From positions 1 to 64,000 of the forward strand of contig NZ_KQ236688.1 in NCBI RefSeq assembly GCF_001183545.1: 64,000 nt of DNA, given 5' to 3'. The notes under the pieces were generated by a model that saw nothing but the letters and a program-made list of their open reading frames with translations, was not told where the DNA came from and did no database searches. Below, piece after piece: positions 26,507 to 34,904 of this stretch. This stretch comes from Cellvibrio sp. pealriver. GTDB lineage: Bacteria; Pseudomonadota; Gammaproteobacteria; Pseudomonadales; Cellvibrionaceae. Positions within the stretch are counted from its first letter, which is position 1. Every line of letters begins with the position of its first letter. Made by a program: the position numbers and the translations under genes.

Positions 26507-26540
26507 AACAATCCCGCCCATGTGCGGGATTGTTTTTTTT
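26507..26540 (+). terminator. Terminator after the FecA-like receptor
   Basis: An 11-bp perfect stem (AACAATCCCGC with GCGGGATTGTT, loop CCATGT) is followed by six further T. Confidence 0.9.
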
Positions 26541-26617
26541 AAGGCGATTTTTTTAAGTGCGAGTGTTTTTAGGTGCGATTGTTTTTAGTGAGTGGCTGAG
26601 TTGTAGCGAGCTAATGA

Positions 26618-27541
26618 TTAGCGTGATTTAAGCGCGATGATCAGGCCGGACGCCGCTACGACTGCCATGCCTAACAGGCTCATGCCGTCGGGAACAGTGC
26701 CAAAAACCAACCACCCCAATAAACCTGCCCAGATCAACTGCAAGTAAGTGGTCGGTGCCAGCATAGAGGCTGGAGCATGGCGGTAGGCAAGCGTGAACAA
26801 GTAGTGCCCAAGCCCGCCGCTGATCCCCATACTCAGCAGCAATATGACTTCAAGCTTGCTGGGTGCATCGTTTTCCCAGAACCAAGGCAAAGCAATGCCA
26901 AAGGCAATCGACCCCACCAGAGCGGTATAAAACAGCAATGTAATCGCTTTTTCGGTGCTGGCTAACAAGCGCGACAAAAGTTGATAAGTCGCATTTGCGG
27001 CAGCGGCTCCCAGCGCAAATAAAATGCCGATCGTATCCAGCCCGCCACCGGGGCGCGCGATCAGCAATACCCCCATAAAACCGGTGATGATCGCCGCCCA
27101 ACCCCAGCCGCCAATTTTTTCATTCAGCATGGAACCGGCAAGCAAAGCCACTAGCGTCGGCGCAAGAAAATTAATGGCCGTGGTTTCGGCGAGTGGCATC
27201 CGGCTCAGCGCCATTCCCATGCAGAGTGATGCAATCGTGAGTACCAGCCCGCGTGCAATCACAAGCCCGGTGCGTTGTGTATGGATCAGCTGTGTGGAAT
27301 GGCGCGGCGCGAGAATGATGAGCATCAGCACAAAATGAACGATATAACGCATCGCCACTACAAAAGGCACGTTGTAGTGGGTGGTCAGGTATTTGGTGGT
27401 GCTGTCCATACAGGCGAACAAAAACAGACCGGCGGCGGCGAGCAGGAATCCTTTGAGGGCATTGTGCTGCAGAGGGGTGATGGTATGCGGGGTGCTCAGA
27501 GGTGATGCTGGTTGCCCTGAAGGGGAGTCGCTCATTGCCAT
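26618..27541 (-). CDS. EamA-family (DMT superfamily) transporter
   Basis: A 307-residue inner-membrane protein with about ten transmembrane helices in two EamA repeats (about 30-165 and 175-305). ATSLRYIV-like features of the family are seen as VAMRYIVHFVLM; others are TAINFLAPTLVALLAGSMLNEKIGGWGWAAIITGFMGVLLIARPG, and late ALGHYLFTLAYRHAPAS and QLIWAGLLGWLVFGTVPD. These proteins export metabolites such as amino acids or nucleosides; the substrate is unknown here. The start may be the first or the third codon (both ATG). It lies between two TonB-dependent receptors and is convergent with the first. Confidence 0.88.
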   Translation of the reverse strand: MAMSDSPSGQPASPLSTPHTITPLQHNALKGFLLAAAGLFLFACMDSTTKYLTTHYNVPFVVAMRYIVHFVLMLIILAPRHSTQLIHTQRTGLVIARGLVLTIASLCMGMALSRMPLAETTAINFLAPTLVALLAGSMLNEKIGGWGWAAIITGFMGVLLIARPGGGLDTIGILFALGAAAANATYQLLSRLLASTEKAITLLFYTALVGSIAFGIALPWFWENDAPSKLEVILLLSMGISGGLGHYLFTLAYRHAPASMLAPTTYLQLIWAGLLGWLVFGTVPDGMSLLGMAVVAASGLIIALKSR

Positions 27542-27634
27542 TGATCCGATAGGTAAAGCCTAAAATAAGTCATATTAATGGTAGCAGGAATGTGCGAGCT
27601 CGGCACGAATAAGTCTGACAAATGGGGTGGCACC

Positions 27635-27662
27635 AATAAAAAAGGCATCCAGTGGATGCCTT
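27635..27662 (-). terminator. Terminator of the second TonB-dependent receptor gene
   Basis: A 9-bp stem (AAGGCATCC with GGATGCCTT, 3-nt loop), read on the minus strand, is followed by a run of T. Confidence 0.85.
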
Positions 27663-27684
27663 CAGGGTGAATAACAGAAGTTAC

Positions 27685-30084
27685 TTAGAAGCGGATCGTA
27701 CCTTGTACTGCAATGCTTCTTGGGCGCTCGTAGAAGGCGTAATAACCCGTACCGCTGGAAACGGTGGTCGCTACCGGTAGCCCGTTTGCGTAAGTCACAA
27801 TGGATTCATCGCTCAGGTTTTTACCGATCAGGGCCAGTTCCCATTTGTCGTCCTGATCGCTCAATGCGATGCGCGCATTGAGTTTGGTGTAGGACGGTTG
27901 TTCAAATTTGGGATCCAGCGATGGTGTGGTCAGGTACTCTGCGCTGTAAATAACATCCAGCGTGTTCACCAGTTTTAAGCCGTTGCTGAAGTTGATGGTG
28001 TAATCGATGCCAGCATTACCTTGCAGTTCCGGCGTGAACTCGCGGCGTTTGCCGGTGGCATCGCACACGGTTGGATTGTCTTTATTGCGCTCATCATCCG
28101 GCTGGCCGAAGTAGCACTGTGAATTTTTGAAATCGGTGTATTCAAAGTCGATATAAGCAGCGCCGCCGCGAACCAGAATGTTATCGGTCAATGCCCAGCG
28201 GCCATCGACTTCCACGCCTTGCACCACTGCCTCACCGGCGTTGGTGACATTAAAGCTCAGGCTGCCATCGAACTGGCTGGTTTGCATATCGGTAAATTCC
28301 GAGCGGAAGAGGGCGACATTCAGTTCGGCTGATCCCCCGGCCAATACGAACTTTCCGCCTAATTCGTAGTTTTTGACTTTTTCTTCTTCAAACTCCCAAG
28401 TGCCCTCAATATTGGTCACGACACCTGTTGGAAAAAATGCATTGGGCGTTATGGTTTGGCCATTATAAATACCGCCTTGCTCATTAGAGGCGGAGTTGGC
28501 GCGCACATCAAACCCTCCCGACTTGAAACCAGTGGTAAAGCTGGCGTAGAGCATATCGGTATCGTTGATGTCGTATTGGAAGGTGAATTGTGGCGTGAAG
28601 CCGGATTCATCTCTATCGCCTTTTATCCCATGCGGGTCAATCTTGAATTGGCTCCACAAAAAGTTATTGGGCTCGGTTACTGCGGTTGATGAGAGTTCAA
28701 CACCGGCATTGCTGACATGATACTGGCGACGGTTCGCCTCTTTGGTCTCTTCGGTATAGCGCGCACCGACAATCGCGCGGGCAGAATCGGTGAAATTCCA
28801 GGTCACTTGGGCAAATATCGCCGCCAAATCCGTGGTTTGGTCGAAATCGCGCTGGGTTGATGCTCCACGCAATACGCTTGCTAAAGAGCCGCCAAGCCGT
28901 GCGCCAAGAGCTGTAGGGATGAAGCTGTCGGCGGGTACGCGGACGGTGTCATGGAAGTCCAGATCACTGGACTGGAAGAACAGGCCGCCGAGATAACTGA
29001 TGGTGCCATCTTCCGGTGATGTTATACGCAGTTCCTGACTGACCTGGCTGTAATCCTCATCAGACAAAATATTAAAGCCGGATGCGCCGGTGAAATCACA
29101 ATCGCAAAGCTCTTGGTAGGTATAGGCGTTATAACCTGTGACCGAGGTCAGGGTGTGCTCGCCAATTTCCCGCTCAACTGTCAGGGTCGCGTTTTTGGTG
29201 TCGTTGTAGCTGTAGTCACCGTTGGACTGACGTTTCCAGTCGTGGGTGGTATCGAGCTGGTATTGGCCATTGGTAAAGAATGACAAGGCATTGGCATAAG
29301 AGCCGCCGACGGGTTTAACCACTTCAATATTGCGGCCATCGCTATCAAATGAGCCGTCTTCCATCTTCAGGATAATGTCCCACAGATCGCTTGGTTGCCA
29401 TTGCAAGGTGGCGCGCACTACACGATTTTTATCGCCCGATTCATCGCGCCCCAGCGTGGTGTTTTCCATGAAGCCATCAATGCTGCTATCCAGCACCGCC
29501 AAGCGGATGCCGACGGTGTCACTCAAGGGGCTGGAGAACACGGCACGAATGTCTTTTTCGCCATGCTCAGGCTCATAAAGCGCCGTGATCTTGGCCTCGG
29601 TTTCATCGCCGGGTTTGGCGGTGGTGATGCTGATAGCACCAGCAGTGGAGTTCTTGCCGAACAGAATACTTTGTGGTCCACGCAGAACTTCTACGCGTTC
29701 AATATCAAGGAAGGGTGCACGCGCCAATTGCGCGCGGCCGTAATGGATACCATCGATAAATTGCGCTGCCGATTGTTCGAACCCCTGGTTTACCCCGGAG
29801 CTGATGCCGCGAATCGCGATATTGGTACCTATGCCCGTTTGGGTCATATTGAAGCTGGGAATGTAATCGCCCATGGTTTCAATGTTAGTGATCCCGGCGG
29901 ATTCAATTTTCTCGCCCCCCAATGCATTTACCGACAAGGGAACATCGCGCAGGCTTTGTTGACGTTTTTGCGCCGTGACCATGACCTCTTCCAGCGCGGG
30001 GCTGTCGTCTGTTTGTGCATATGCAGGTACAGCAAACGATAAGGCGATAGCCATTGAGAGAAGGTTAACTCTGTACTCTTTCAC
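27685..30084 (-). CDS. TonB-dependent receptor (large, unknown substrate)
   Basis: A 799-residue outer-membrane receptor. The signal peptide (to about residue 23, AVPAYA) precedes LEEVMVTAQKRQQSLRDVPLSV, a TonB-box and plug start widespread in Cellvibrionaceae, Sphingomonadales and Caulobacter. The plug contains GDYIPSFNMT, IAIRGI, QFIDGIHYGR, FLDIERVEVLRGPQSILFGKNSTAGAISI. The barrel runs to a terminal Phe (GTIRF). A CDCDF loop suggests a disulfide. The start is GTG, fixed by AGGAGAG 6 nt upstream. The substrate could be a polysaccharide fragment, a siderophore or a cofactor. It is divergent from rnpB. Confidence 0.88.
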   Translation of the reverse strand: MKEYRVNLLSMAIALSFAVPAYAQTDDSPALEEVMVTAQKRQQSLRDVPLSVNALGGEKIESAGITNIETMGDYIPSFNMTQTGIGTNIAIRGISSGVNQGFEQSAAQFIDGIHYGRAQLARAPFLDIERVEVLRGPQSILFGKNSTAGAISITTAKPGDETEAKITALYEPEHGEKDIRAVFSSPLSDTVGIRLAVLDSSIDGFMENTTLGRDESGDKNRVVRATLQWQPSDLWDIILKMEDGSFDSDGRNIEVVKPVGGSYANALSFFTNGQYQLDTTHDWKRQSNGDYSYNDTKNATLTVEREIGEHTLTSVTGYNAYTYQELCDCDFTGASGFNILSDEDYSQVSQELRITSPEDGTISYLGGLFFQSSDLDFHDTVRVPADSFIPTALGARLGGSLASVLRGASTQRDFDQTTDLAAIFAQVTWNFTDSARAIVGARYTEETKEANRRQYHVSNAGVELSSTAVTEPNNFLWSQFKIDPHGIKGDRDESGFTPQFTFQYDINDTDMLYASFTTGFKSGGFDVRANSASNEQGGIYNGQTITPNAFFPTGVVTNIEGTWEFEEEKVKNYELGGKFVLAGGSAELNVALFRSEFTDMQTSQFDGSLSFNVTNAGEAVVQGVEVDGRWALTDNILVRGGAAYIDFEYTDFKNSQCYFGQPDDERNKDNPTVCDATGKRREFTPELQGNAGIDYTINFSNGLKLVNTLDVIYSAEYLTTPSLDPKFEQPSYTKLNARIALSDQDDKWELALIGKNLSDESIVTYANGLPVATTVSSGTGYYAFYERPRSIAVQGTIRF

Positions 30085-30123
30085 GGAAACTCTCCTGAGC
30101 TTTTATTGTGGGGGGCGTGAAAT

Positions 30124-30137
30124 CTTGGATGTCCAAG
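30124..30137. promoter_or_regulatory. Operator-like palindrome upstream of the receptor gene
   Basis: CTTGGA-TG-TCCAAG is a perfect 6-2-6 palindrome about 40-53 nt upstream of the GTG at 30084. No regulator family can be assigned. Confidence 0.35.
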
Positions 30138-30216
30138 TTGGGGCAATAAATACTTGTTAATTAATAGCGTAAAGTGGCAAAAATACCAGCTCCACGCATT
30201 TTTTGCCCCAACTTGG
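30133..30216. repeat. 14-bp perfect inverted repeat between receptor gene and rnpB
   Basis: CCAAGTTGGGGCAA (30133-30146) and TTGCCCCAACTTGG (30203-30216) are exact inverse copies. A second pair, AAAGTGGCA (30171-30179) and TGCCACTTT (30226-30234), is interleaved with it. Confidence 0.7.
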
Positions 30217-30272
30217 CTATAAGCCTGCCACTTTTGGTGACGTGGTTAGCAAAAGCAGACGATGTATTGCGC

Positions 30273-30301
30273 TTGCGCTATCAGTCACTGGCGAGTAATG
30301 T
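30273..30301 (+). promoter_or_regulatory. Predicted rnpB promoter
   Basis: TTGCGC (30273-30278) and TAATGT (30296-30301) with a 17-nt spacer, placing transcription start close to the mature RNA 5' end. A second TTGCGC lies just upstream (30267-30272). The discriminator is GC-rich, as in stable-RNA promoters. The -10 match is modest. Confidence 0.4.
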
Positions 30302-30308
30302 GCGCGCC

Positions 30309-30719
<411 letters not shown>

Positions 30720-30730
30720 CTGAATTACAA

Positions 30731-30769
30731 AAGCCAAACGGTATCCAGTATCGTTTGGCTTCTTATTTT
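30731..30769 (+). terminator. rnpB terminator
   Basis: A hairpin of about 15 bp (AAGCCAAACGGTA with TATCGTTTGGCTT, loop TCCAG, one G-T pair) is followed by CTTATTTTG. Confidence 0.8.
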
Positions 30770-31145
30770 GCGCGACAACTCCATGTGGCGAAATTTTTAT
30801 CGAAGAGTACGCAGCTAACTATTGTTTCCTGCATTTGACTTGCGTTAGTCTGCGCCAGCTGTTTTAGCGAGGGAGGTTTGTATCTGGCTCACTCGTTGAT
30901 TCCCTCTAATTGAGATATCCGCTGTTTGTTTTTCTGCTGTATAGATCCAAAGCTTCTATTAATTTCACCTTATTACCGCAAAATAATTTCAAACTTAATG
31001 TATTACATTAAGTTTGTGCTCTATTGCTTTGTTTTTGTTATTTAAGTTGTTTTTCATGCTCTTTGTCTCGCGCTTTTTCCCTTCCTGTTTGACGAAATTT
31101 CCCGATTTTTCCTGTGATTTTCCGCGTCTTTCGGCAATTGCTCGC
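30770..31145. other. Gene-free interval between rnpB and the dcw promoter
   Basis: No protein frame or RNA gene is supported here. It becomes strongly AT-rich from about 30960 and contains the perfect 25-bp palindrome at 30991-31015. Confidence 0.6.
30991..31015. repeat. Perfect 10-5-10 palindrome upstream of mraZ
   Basis: AAACTTAATG-TATTA-CATTAAGTTT, about 155 nt upstream of the dcw promoter -10. No T run follows, so an operator is more likely than a terminator. Confidence 0.6.
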
Positions 31146-31173
31146 TTGACTTTGCACTGCCCCGATTTATAGT
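31146..31173 (+). promoter_or_regulatory. Predicted dcw (mraZ) promoter
   Basis: TTGACT (31146-31151) and TATAGT (31168-31173) with a 16-nt spacer. The predicted start at about 31180 abuts the MraZ boxes, giving an mraZ leader of about 60 nt. Confidence 0.65.
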
Positions 31174-31181
31174 GAGCAGCG

Positions 31182-31216
31182 TGGGAAAAAGTGGGTATTT
31201 GTGGATTTTTGTGGAA
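31182..31216 (+). promoter_or_regulatory. MraZ-binding repeats (four TGGNN boxes, 10-nt period)
   Basis: TGGGA (31182), TGGGT (31192), TGGAT (31202) and TGGAA (31212) occur exactly 10 nt apart, each preceded by G. MraZ of E. coli is known to bind TGGGN direct repeats with 5-nt spacers next to its own promoter, so this is the expected autoregulatory site. The last two boxes deviate (TGGA). Confidence 0.8.
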
Positions 31217-31240
31217 AATAAACCCAGCAAGTGGTGAAGC

Positions 31241-31687
31241 GTGTCCAATCTAACCGGTAGTTACTCCATCAGCATGGACCCCAAGGGTCGCATGGCGATA
31301 CCAGCGCGCATCCGCGAATCGCTGGAGTCGTCTGGTGCTGCGCGTTTGTGGATAACTGCACACATGTATGAACGCTGCTTGTTGGTCTACTCCGAAGAAG
31401 AATGGCAGCCTGTTCTCGCCAAAATTCAAGCATTACCCGCCGGAAACGAGCATGTCCGCCGGATTCAGCGCCGCTTTATAGGCCAAGCGGTGAATCTTGA
31501 GATGGATGCAAATGGCCGCCTTCTGGTTCCTCCCACCCTGCGTGACTTTGCGCATCTGGATAAAAAACTCATGTTGGTTTGCCTGGGCAACAAAATGGAG
31601 CTGTGGAATGAAGACAGCTGGAATGCCTTTATGGATCAACCACTTGAGGGCGATATGCCAGCCGACTTACAAAATCTTTCTTTCTAG
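31241..31687 (+). CDS. mraZ: Transcriptional regulator MraZ
   Basis: A 148-residue protein with two AbrB-like swapped-hairpin domains (about residues 7-55 and 80-125). [18 protein letters not shown] is the first DPKGR motif, and [20 protein letters not shown] is the second. MraZ forms a ring-shaped oligomer that binds direct repeats upstream of its own gene and represses the dcw cluster. The start is GTG; no ATG is available. It is the first gene of the cell wall and division cluster and is followed by rsmH after 8 nt. Confidence 0.96.
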   Translation: MSNLTGSYSISMDPKGRMAIPARIRESLESSGAARLWITAHMYERCLLVYSEEEWQPVLAKIQALPAGNEHVRRIQRRFIGQAVNLEMDANGRLLVPPTLRDFAHLDKKLMLVCLGNKMELWNEDSWNAFMDQPLEGDMPADLQNLSF

Positions 31688-31695
31688 GTGCTGGC

Positions 31696-32625
31696 GTGTC
31701 TGATTCACAACATATAACCGTCCTTCTCAATGAGGCGGTCGAGGCGCTGATCACTGATCCCGCCGGATTCTATGTCGATGGCACTTTTGGTCGCGGTGGA
31801 CACAGTGCTCTGGTGCTCCAGCAGCTGGCTTCTAACGGTCGTTTACTGGGTATCGATAAAGATCTGGCGGCAATCGCTACCGCTAATACCCGATTTGCCA
31901 ATGACTCACGTTTTGCGATTGCACATGGTTCGTTTGCCGAATTGGCGCAGCTGGTGGCTGAGCGGGGTATGACCGGAAAGGTGTCTGGGGTGCTGCTGGA
32001 TTTGGGGGTGTCATCGCCACAGTTGGATGAAGCCGAGCGCGGTTTCAGCTTTATGCAGGATGGCCCTCTGGATATGCGTATGGACCAAACCCGCGGCCAA
32101 AGTGCGGCAGATTGGATCAACAGCGCGAGCGAAGACGATATTACCTGGGTGTTTAAAGAGTACGGCGAGGAGCGTTTTGCCAAGCGTATGGCGCGCGCGA
32201 TTATCGCTGAGCGAGAAAAAGCGCCATTTACCCGTACCAAACATCTGGCTGAAGTGATTAAAGAGGCGAACCCGGCATGGGAAAAGGGTAAGCACCCTGC
32301 AACCCGTGCATTCCAGGCAATTCGCATTCAGGTGAATAACGAACTGACAGATCTGGATTCTGTGCTGGAGCAAGCGTTGGCGGTGTTGGCACCGGGTGGC
32401 CGCCTTGTCGTCATCAGCTTCCACTCTTTGGAAGATCGAGCTGTAAAACGATTTATTCGCCGCCAGGAGCAAGGGGATCCGATACCCAAAGGGCTGCCAG
32501 TGCGCGACGACCAATTAAACCGACGCATGCGTTCGATTGGTAAGGCGATTAAGGCAAGCGATGAAGAAGTTAGTGCCAATGTGCGTTCCCGTAGTGCCGT
32601 TATGCGAGTAGCAGAAAAATTGTAG
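31696..32625 (+). CDS. rsmH: 16S rRNA (cytosine-1402-N4)-methyltransferase RsmH
   Basis: A 309-residue SAM-dependent methyltransferase that modifies N4 of C1402, the same nucleotide whose ribose is methylated by RsmI, also encoded in this window. [17 protein letters not shown] is the SAM-binding motif [23 protein letters not shown] and DGPLDMRMD are family signatures, as is [17 protein letters not shown] near the C-terminus. The start is GTG. It is formerly MraW, conserved as the second gene of the dcw cluster. Confidence 0.97.
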   Translation: MSDSQHITVLLNEAVEALITDPAGFYVDGTFGRGGHSALVLQQLASNGRLLGIDKDLAAIATANTRFANDSRFAIAHGSFAELAQLVAERGMTGKVSGVLLDLGVSSPQLDEAERGFSFMQDGPLDMRMDQTRGQSAADWINSASEDDITWVFKEYGEERFAKRMARAIIAEREKAPFTRTKHLAEVIKEANPAWEKGKHPATRAFQAIRIQVNNELTDLDSVLEQALAVLAPGGRLVVISFHSLEDRAVKRFIRRQEQGDPIPKGLPVRDDQLNRRMRSIGKAIKASDEEVSANVRSRSAVMRVAEKL

Positions 32626-32706
32626 ATCCCGGTTTTGCGGCTTCATCAGTGCCTGAAAAGCCTGATACCAAATCAACCCGATAAACTTATAAGCTCCAGG
32701 GATTCA

Positions 32707-33066
32707 ATGAACAGACGTCACCCTTCACAACAAAAAGCCATCTCACCGGGCATGCTCCTGGTGATTGCGGTTTTATGGGTGGCAACCATCGCGTCTGCGC
32801 TGGGCGTTGTGGCGACAACGCAAATTGTACGCCGCGATGTAAACAGTCTTGAAACGCTGCGTCGTGAAGCGTCCCAATTGCAGGTGGAGTGGGGGCAGTA
32901 TCTGCTGGAACAGAGCACTTGGGCTGCGTATAGCCGTGTTGAGCATGCCGCAGTTTCCGAATTAAACATGATGGCACCTACGCCTGAAGAAATCGTGATG
33001 ATTTCGGGCAATCGCGTGCTTGATGACCATATTCAGGCGGTTGAGCCTGCGGCGGGTGGGCAATGA
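32707..33066 (+). CDS. ftsL: Cell division protein FtsL
   Basis: A 119-residue bitopic protein: a short basic cytoplasmic N-terminus, one transmembrane helix (about residues 16-40, GMLLVIAVLWVATIASALGVV), and a periplasmic coiled coil (about 45-95). It forms the FtsQLB complex that activates FtsWI at the septum. The frame is open from 32635, but the ATG at 32707 gives the family's usual length. The stop overlaps the ftsI start (ATGA). Confidence 0.92.
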   Translation: MNRRHPSQQKAISPGMLLVIAVLWVATIASALGVVATTQIVRRDVNSLETLRREASQLQVEWGQYLLEQSTWAAYSRVEHAAVSELNMMAPTPEEIVMISGNRVLDDHIQAVEPAAGGQ

Positions 33067-34904
33067 AACGCGCCGCTCCATCGAAGCCTTCTTCTGCATT
33101 TGAGCCGCGTCAGGCGCGCGCTGTAGCGCAACCATCACGCAAGCCGTTAAAAGTCGCGCAGTGGCGCTTTTATAGTGTTGGCATTTTGTTGGCGATTCTG
33201 GTGGCGACGCTGATTTTTCATGTGGCCAGTTTGCAAGTCTTGCCTAACGCCGATAAGGGTTATGAATTTTTACAAGATCAGGGTGAATCGCGCACATTGC
33301 GCACGGATGTTATCCCTGCCTATCGCGGTGTAATTACTGATCGTAACGGTGACCCGCTGGCGGTCAGTACACCTGTTTCGACTCTCTGGGCAAATCCAAA
33401 AGTGCTGTTGCAAGCACCGCATCGCTGGGCTGAATTAGCTCAAGCGTTAAAGCTCAACAAGGCTGAATTGGAAGCGCGTCTTGCGCGTTATAGCGCTAAA
33501 GAATTTATGTATCTCCAACGCCAGATGTCACCTGAAGCGGCGCAGGCAGTATTGGCATTGGATATTCCCGGCGTTTACGAACAAGTTGAATACCACCGTT
33601 ATTACCCCGCTGCAGAAGTGGCTGCACATTTAGTGGGTATGACCGATGTTGATGATCGCGGCCAGGAAGGCATGGAGTTGGCATATGATGCCTGGCTAAC
33701 TGGTGAAAACGGTGCGAAAGAAGTATTAAAAGATTTGCGTGGCCGTACCGTAAAAGAATTGCGCTTGGTAAAAGCCGCGCGCCCTGGTCAAAACCTTACG
33801 CTCAGTATTGATTTGCGTTTGCAATATCTTGCGCACCGCGAATTAAAAAAAGCCGTTGAAGAAGCGGGCGCGATTGCGGGATCAATTGTGATTCTCGATG
33901 TGCTGACTGGCGAGATTCTCGCTATTTCCAATTTGCCTTCGTACAACCCGAATGACCGCAGCCGTGCGCGCGGTGCAGGTTTGCGTAACCGTGCAATTAC
34001 CGATTTATATGAACCTGGTTCAACAGTTAAGCCTTGGGTCATTCTTGCTGCATTGGAAAGCGGCAAATTCAAACCGGAAGATATTATCGATACCAACCCG
34101 GGTTATTTCATGGTGGGTAGCAAGCCCATTAAAGATCATCGCAATTACGGTGCGATGGATTTAGCGATGGCGATTGCAAAATCCTCCAACATTGCGATGA
34201 CCAAAATTACTTTTGCGTTAGATACAAACACCGTGCGCGATATGTATGAGCGTTTGGGTGTTGGTCAGCCTATCGGTACCGGATTTCCTGGCGAAGCTGC
34301 AGGCCGTCTTCCTGTGTTAAAGCCTGCTCAAAAAATTGAGCGCGCTAACTTTTCTTATGGTTATGCACTTAACAGTACCGTGTTACAAACGGTACAAGCG
34401 TACGGTGTTATTGCGACTGGCGGTATCAAGCGCCCTGTGTCTTTATTGCGCGTAGATACTCCGCCTGAAGGTCAACGCGTTGTTGAGAAAAAATACACCG
34501 ACCAAGTAAAAGAAATGCTGAGGCGAGTAGTGTCTGCTGAGGGCACAGGTAGTAAAGCGCAGGCGATTTCTTATTCTGTGGCGGGTAAAACCGGCACTGC
34601 ATACAAAGCGGTAAATGGCCGCTATTCCAGTCTGCAAATGAGTTCATTTATTGGTATGGCTCCCATCGAAAATCCACGCATCGTGGCAATGGTGGTTATC
34701 GATGAACCTAAAGGCGGCGGCATTATGGGTAACGGCGGCATTGTCGCTGCGCCAGCGTTTTCAAAAGTCGCTGAAGATGCCCTGCGTATGTTGCAAGTGC
34801 CGCCAGATAATATCCGCAAAAAAAATGAATCGCTGGTAGCAGAACCAGCGAACAAGACCAATCCTAAAAATAGTTTGGCCAAAGACGAGAGGTCAGATAC
34901 CTGA
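33063..34904 (+). CDS. ftsI: Peptidoglycan D,D-transpeptidase FtsI (PBP3)
   Basis: A 613-residue division-specific class B penicillin-binding protein. One transmembrane helix (about residues 38-58) precedes the pedestal domain (RGVITDRNGDPLAVS) and the transpeptidase domain. Active-site motifs are S-x-x-K in EPGSTVKPW (about residue 318), S-x-N in KSSNIAMTK, and K-T-G-T in VAGKTGTAYK. It crosslinks septal peptidoglycan with FtsW. It overlaps both ftsL (4 nt) and murE (1 nt). The basic, Ser/Pro-rich N-terminal 35 residues are cytoplasmic. Confidence 0.97.
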   Translation: MKRAAPSKPSSAFEPRQARAVAQPSRKPLKVAQWRFYSVGILLAILVATLIFHVASLQVLPNADKGYEFLQDQGESRTLRTDVIPAYRGVITDRNGDPLAVSTPVSTLWANPKVLLQAPHRWAELAQALKLNKAELEARLARYSAKEFMYLQRQMSPEAAQAVLALDIPGVYEQVEYHRYYPAAEVAAHLVGMTDVDDRGQEGMELAYDAWLTGENGAKEVLKDLRGRTVKELRLVKAARPGQNLTLSIDLRLQYLAHRELKKAVEEAGAIAGSIVILDVLTGEILAISNLPSYNPNDRSRARGAGLRNRAITDLYEPGSTVKPWVILAALESGKFKPEDIIDTNPGYFMVGSKPIKDHRNYGAMDLAMAIAKSSNIAMTKITFALDTNTVRDMYERLGVGQPIGTGFPGEAAGRLPVLKPAQKIERANFSYGYALNSTVLQTVQAYGVIATGGIKRPVSLLRVDTPPEGQRVVEKKYTDQVKEMLRRVVSAEGTGSKAQAISYSVAGKTGTAYKAVNGRYSSLQMSSFIGMAPIENPRIVAMVVIDEPKGGGIMGNGGIVAAPAFSKVAEDALRMLQVPPDNIRKKNESLVAEPANKTNPKNSLAKDERSDT

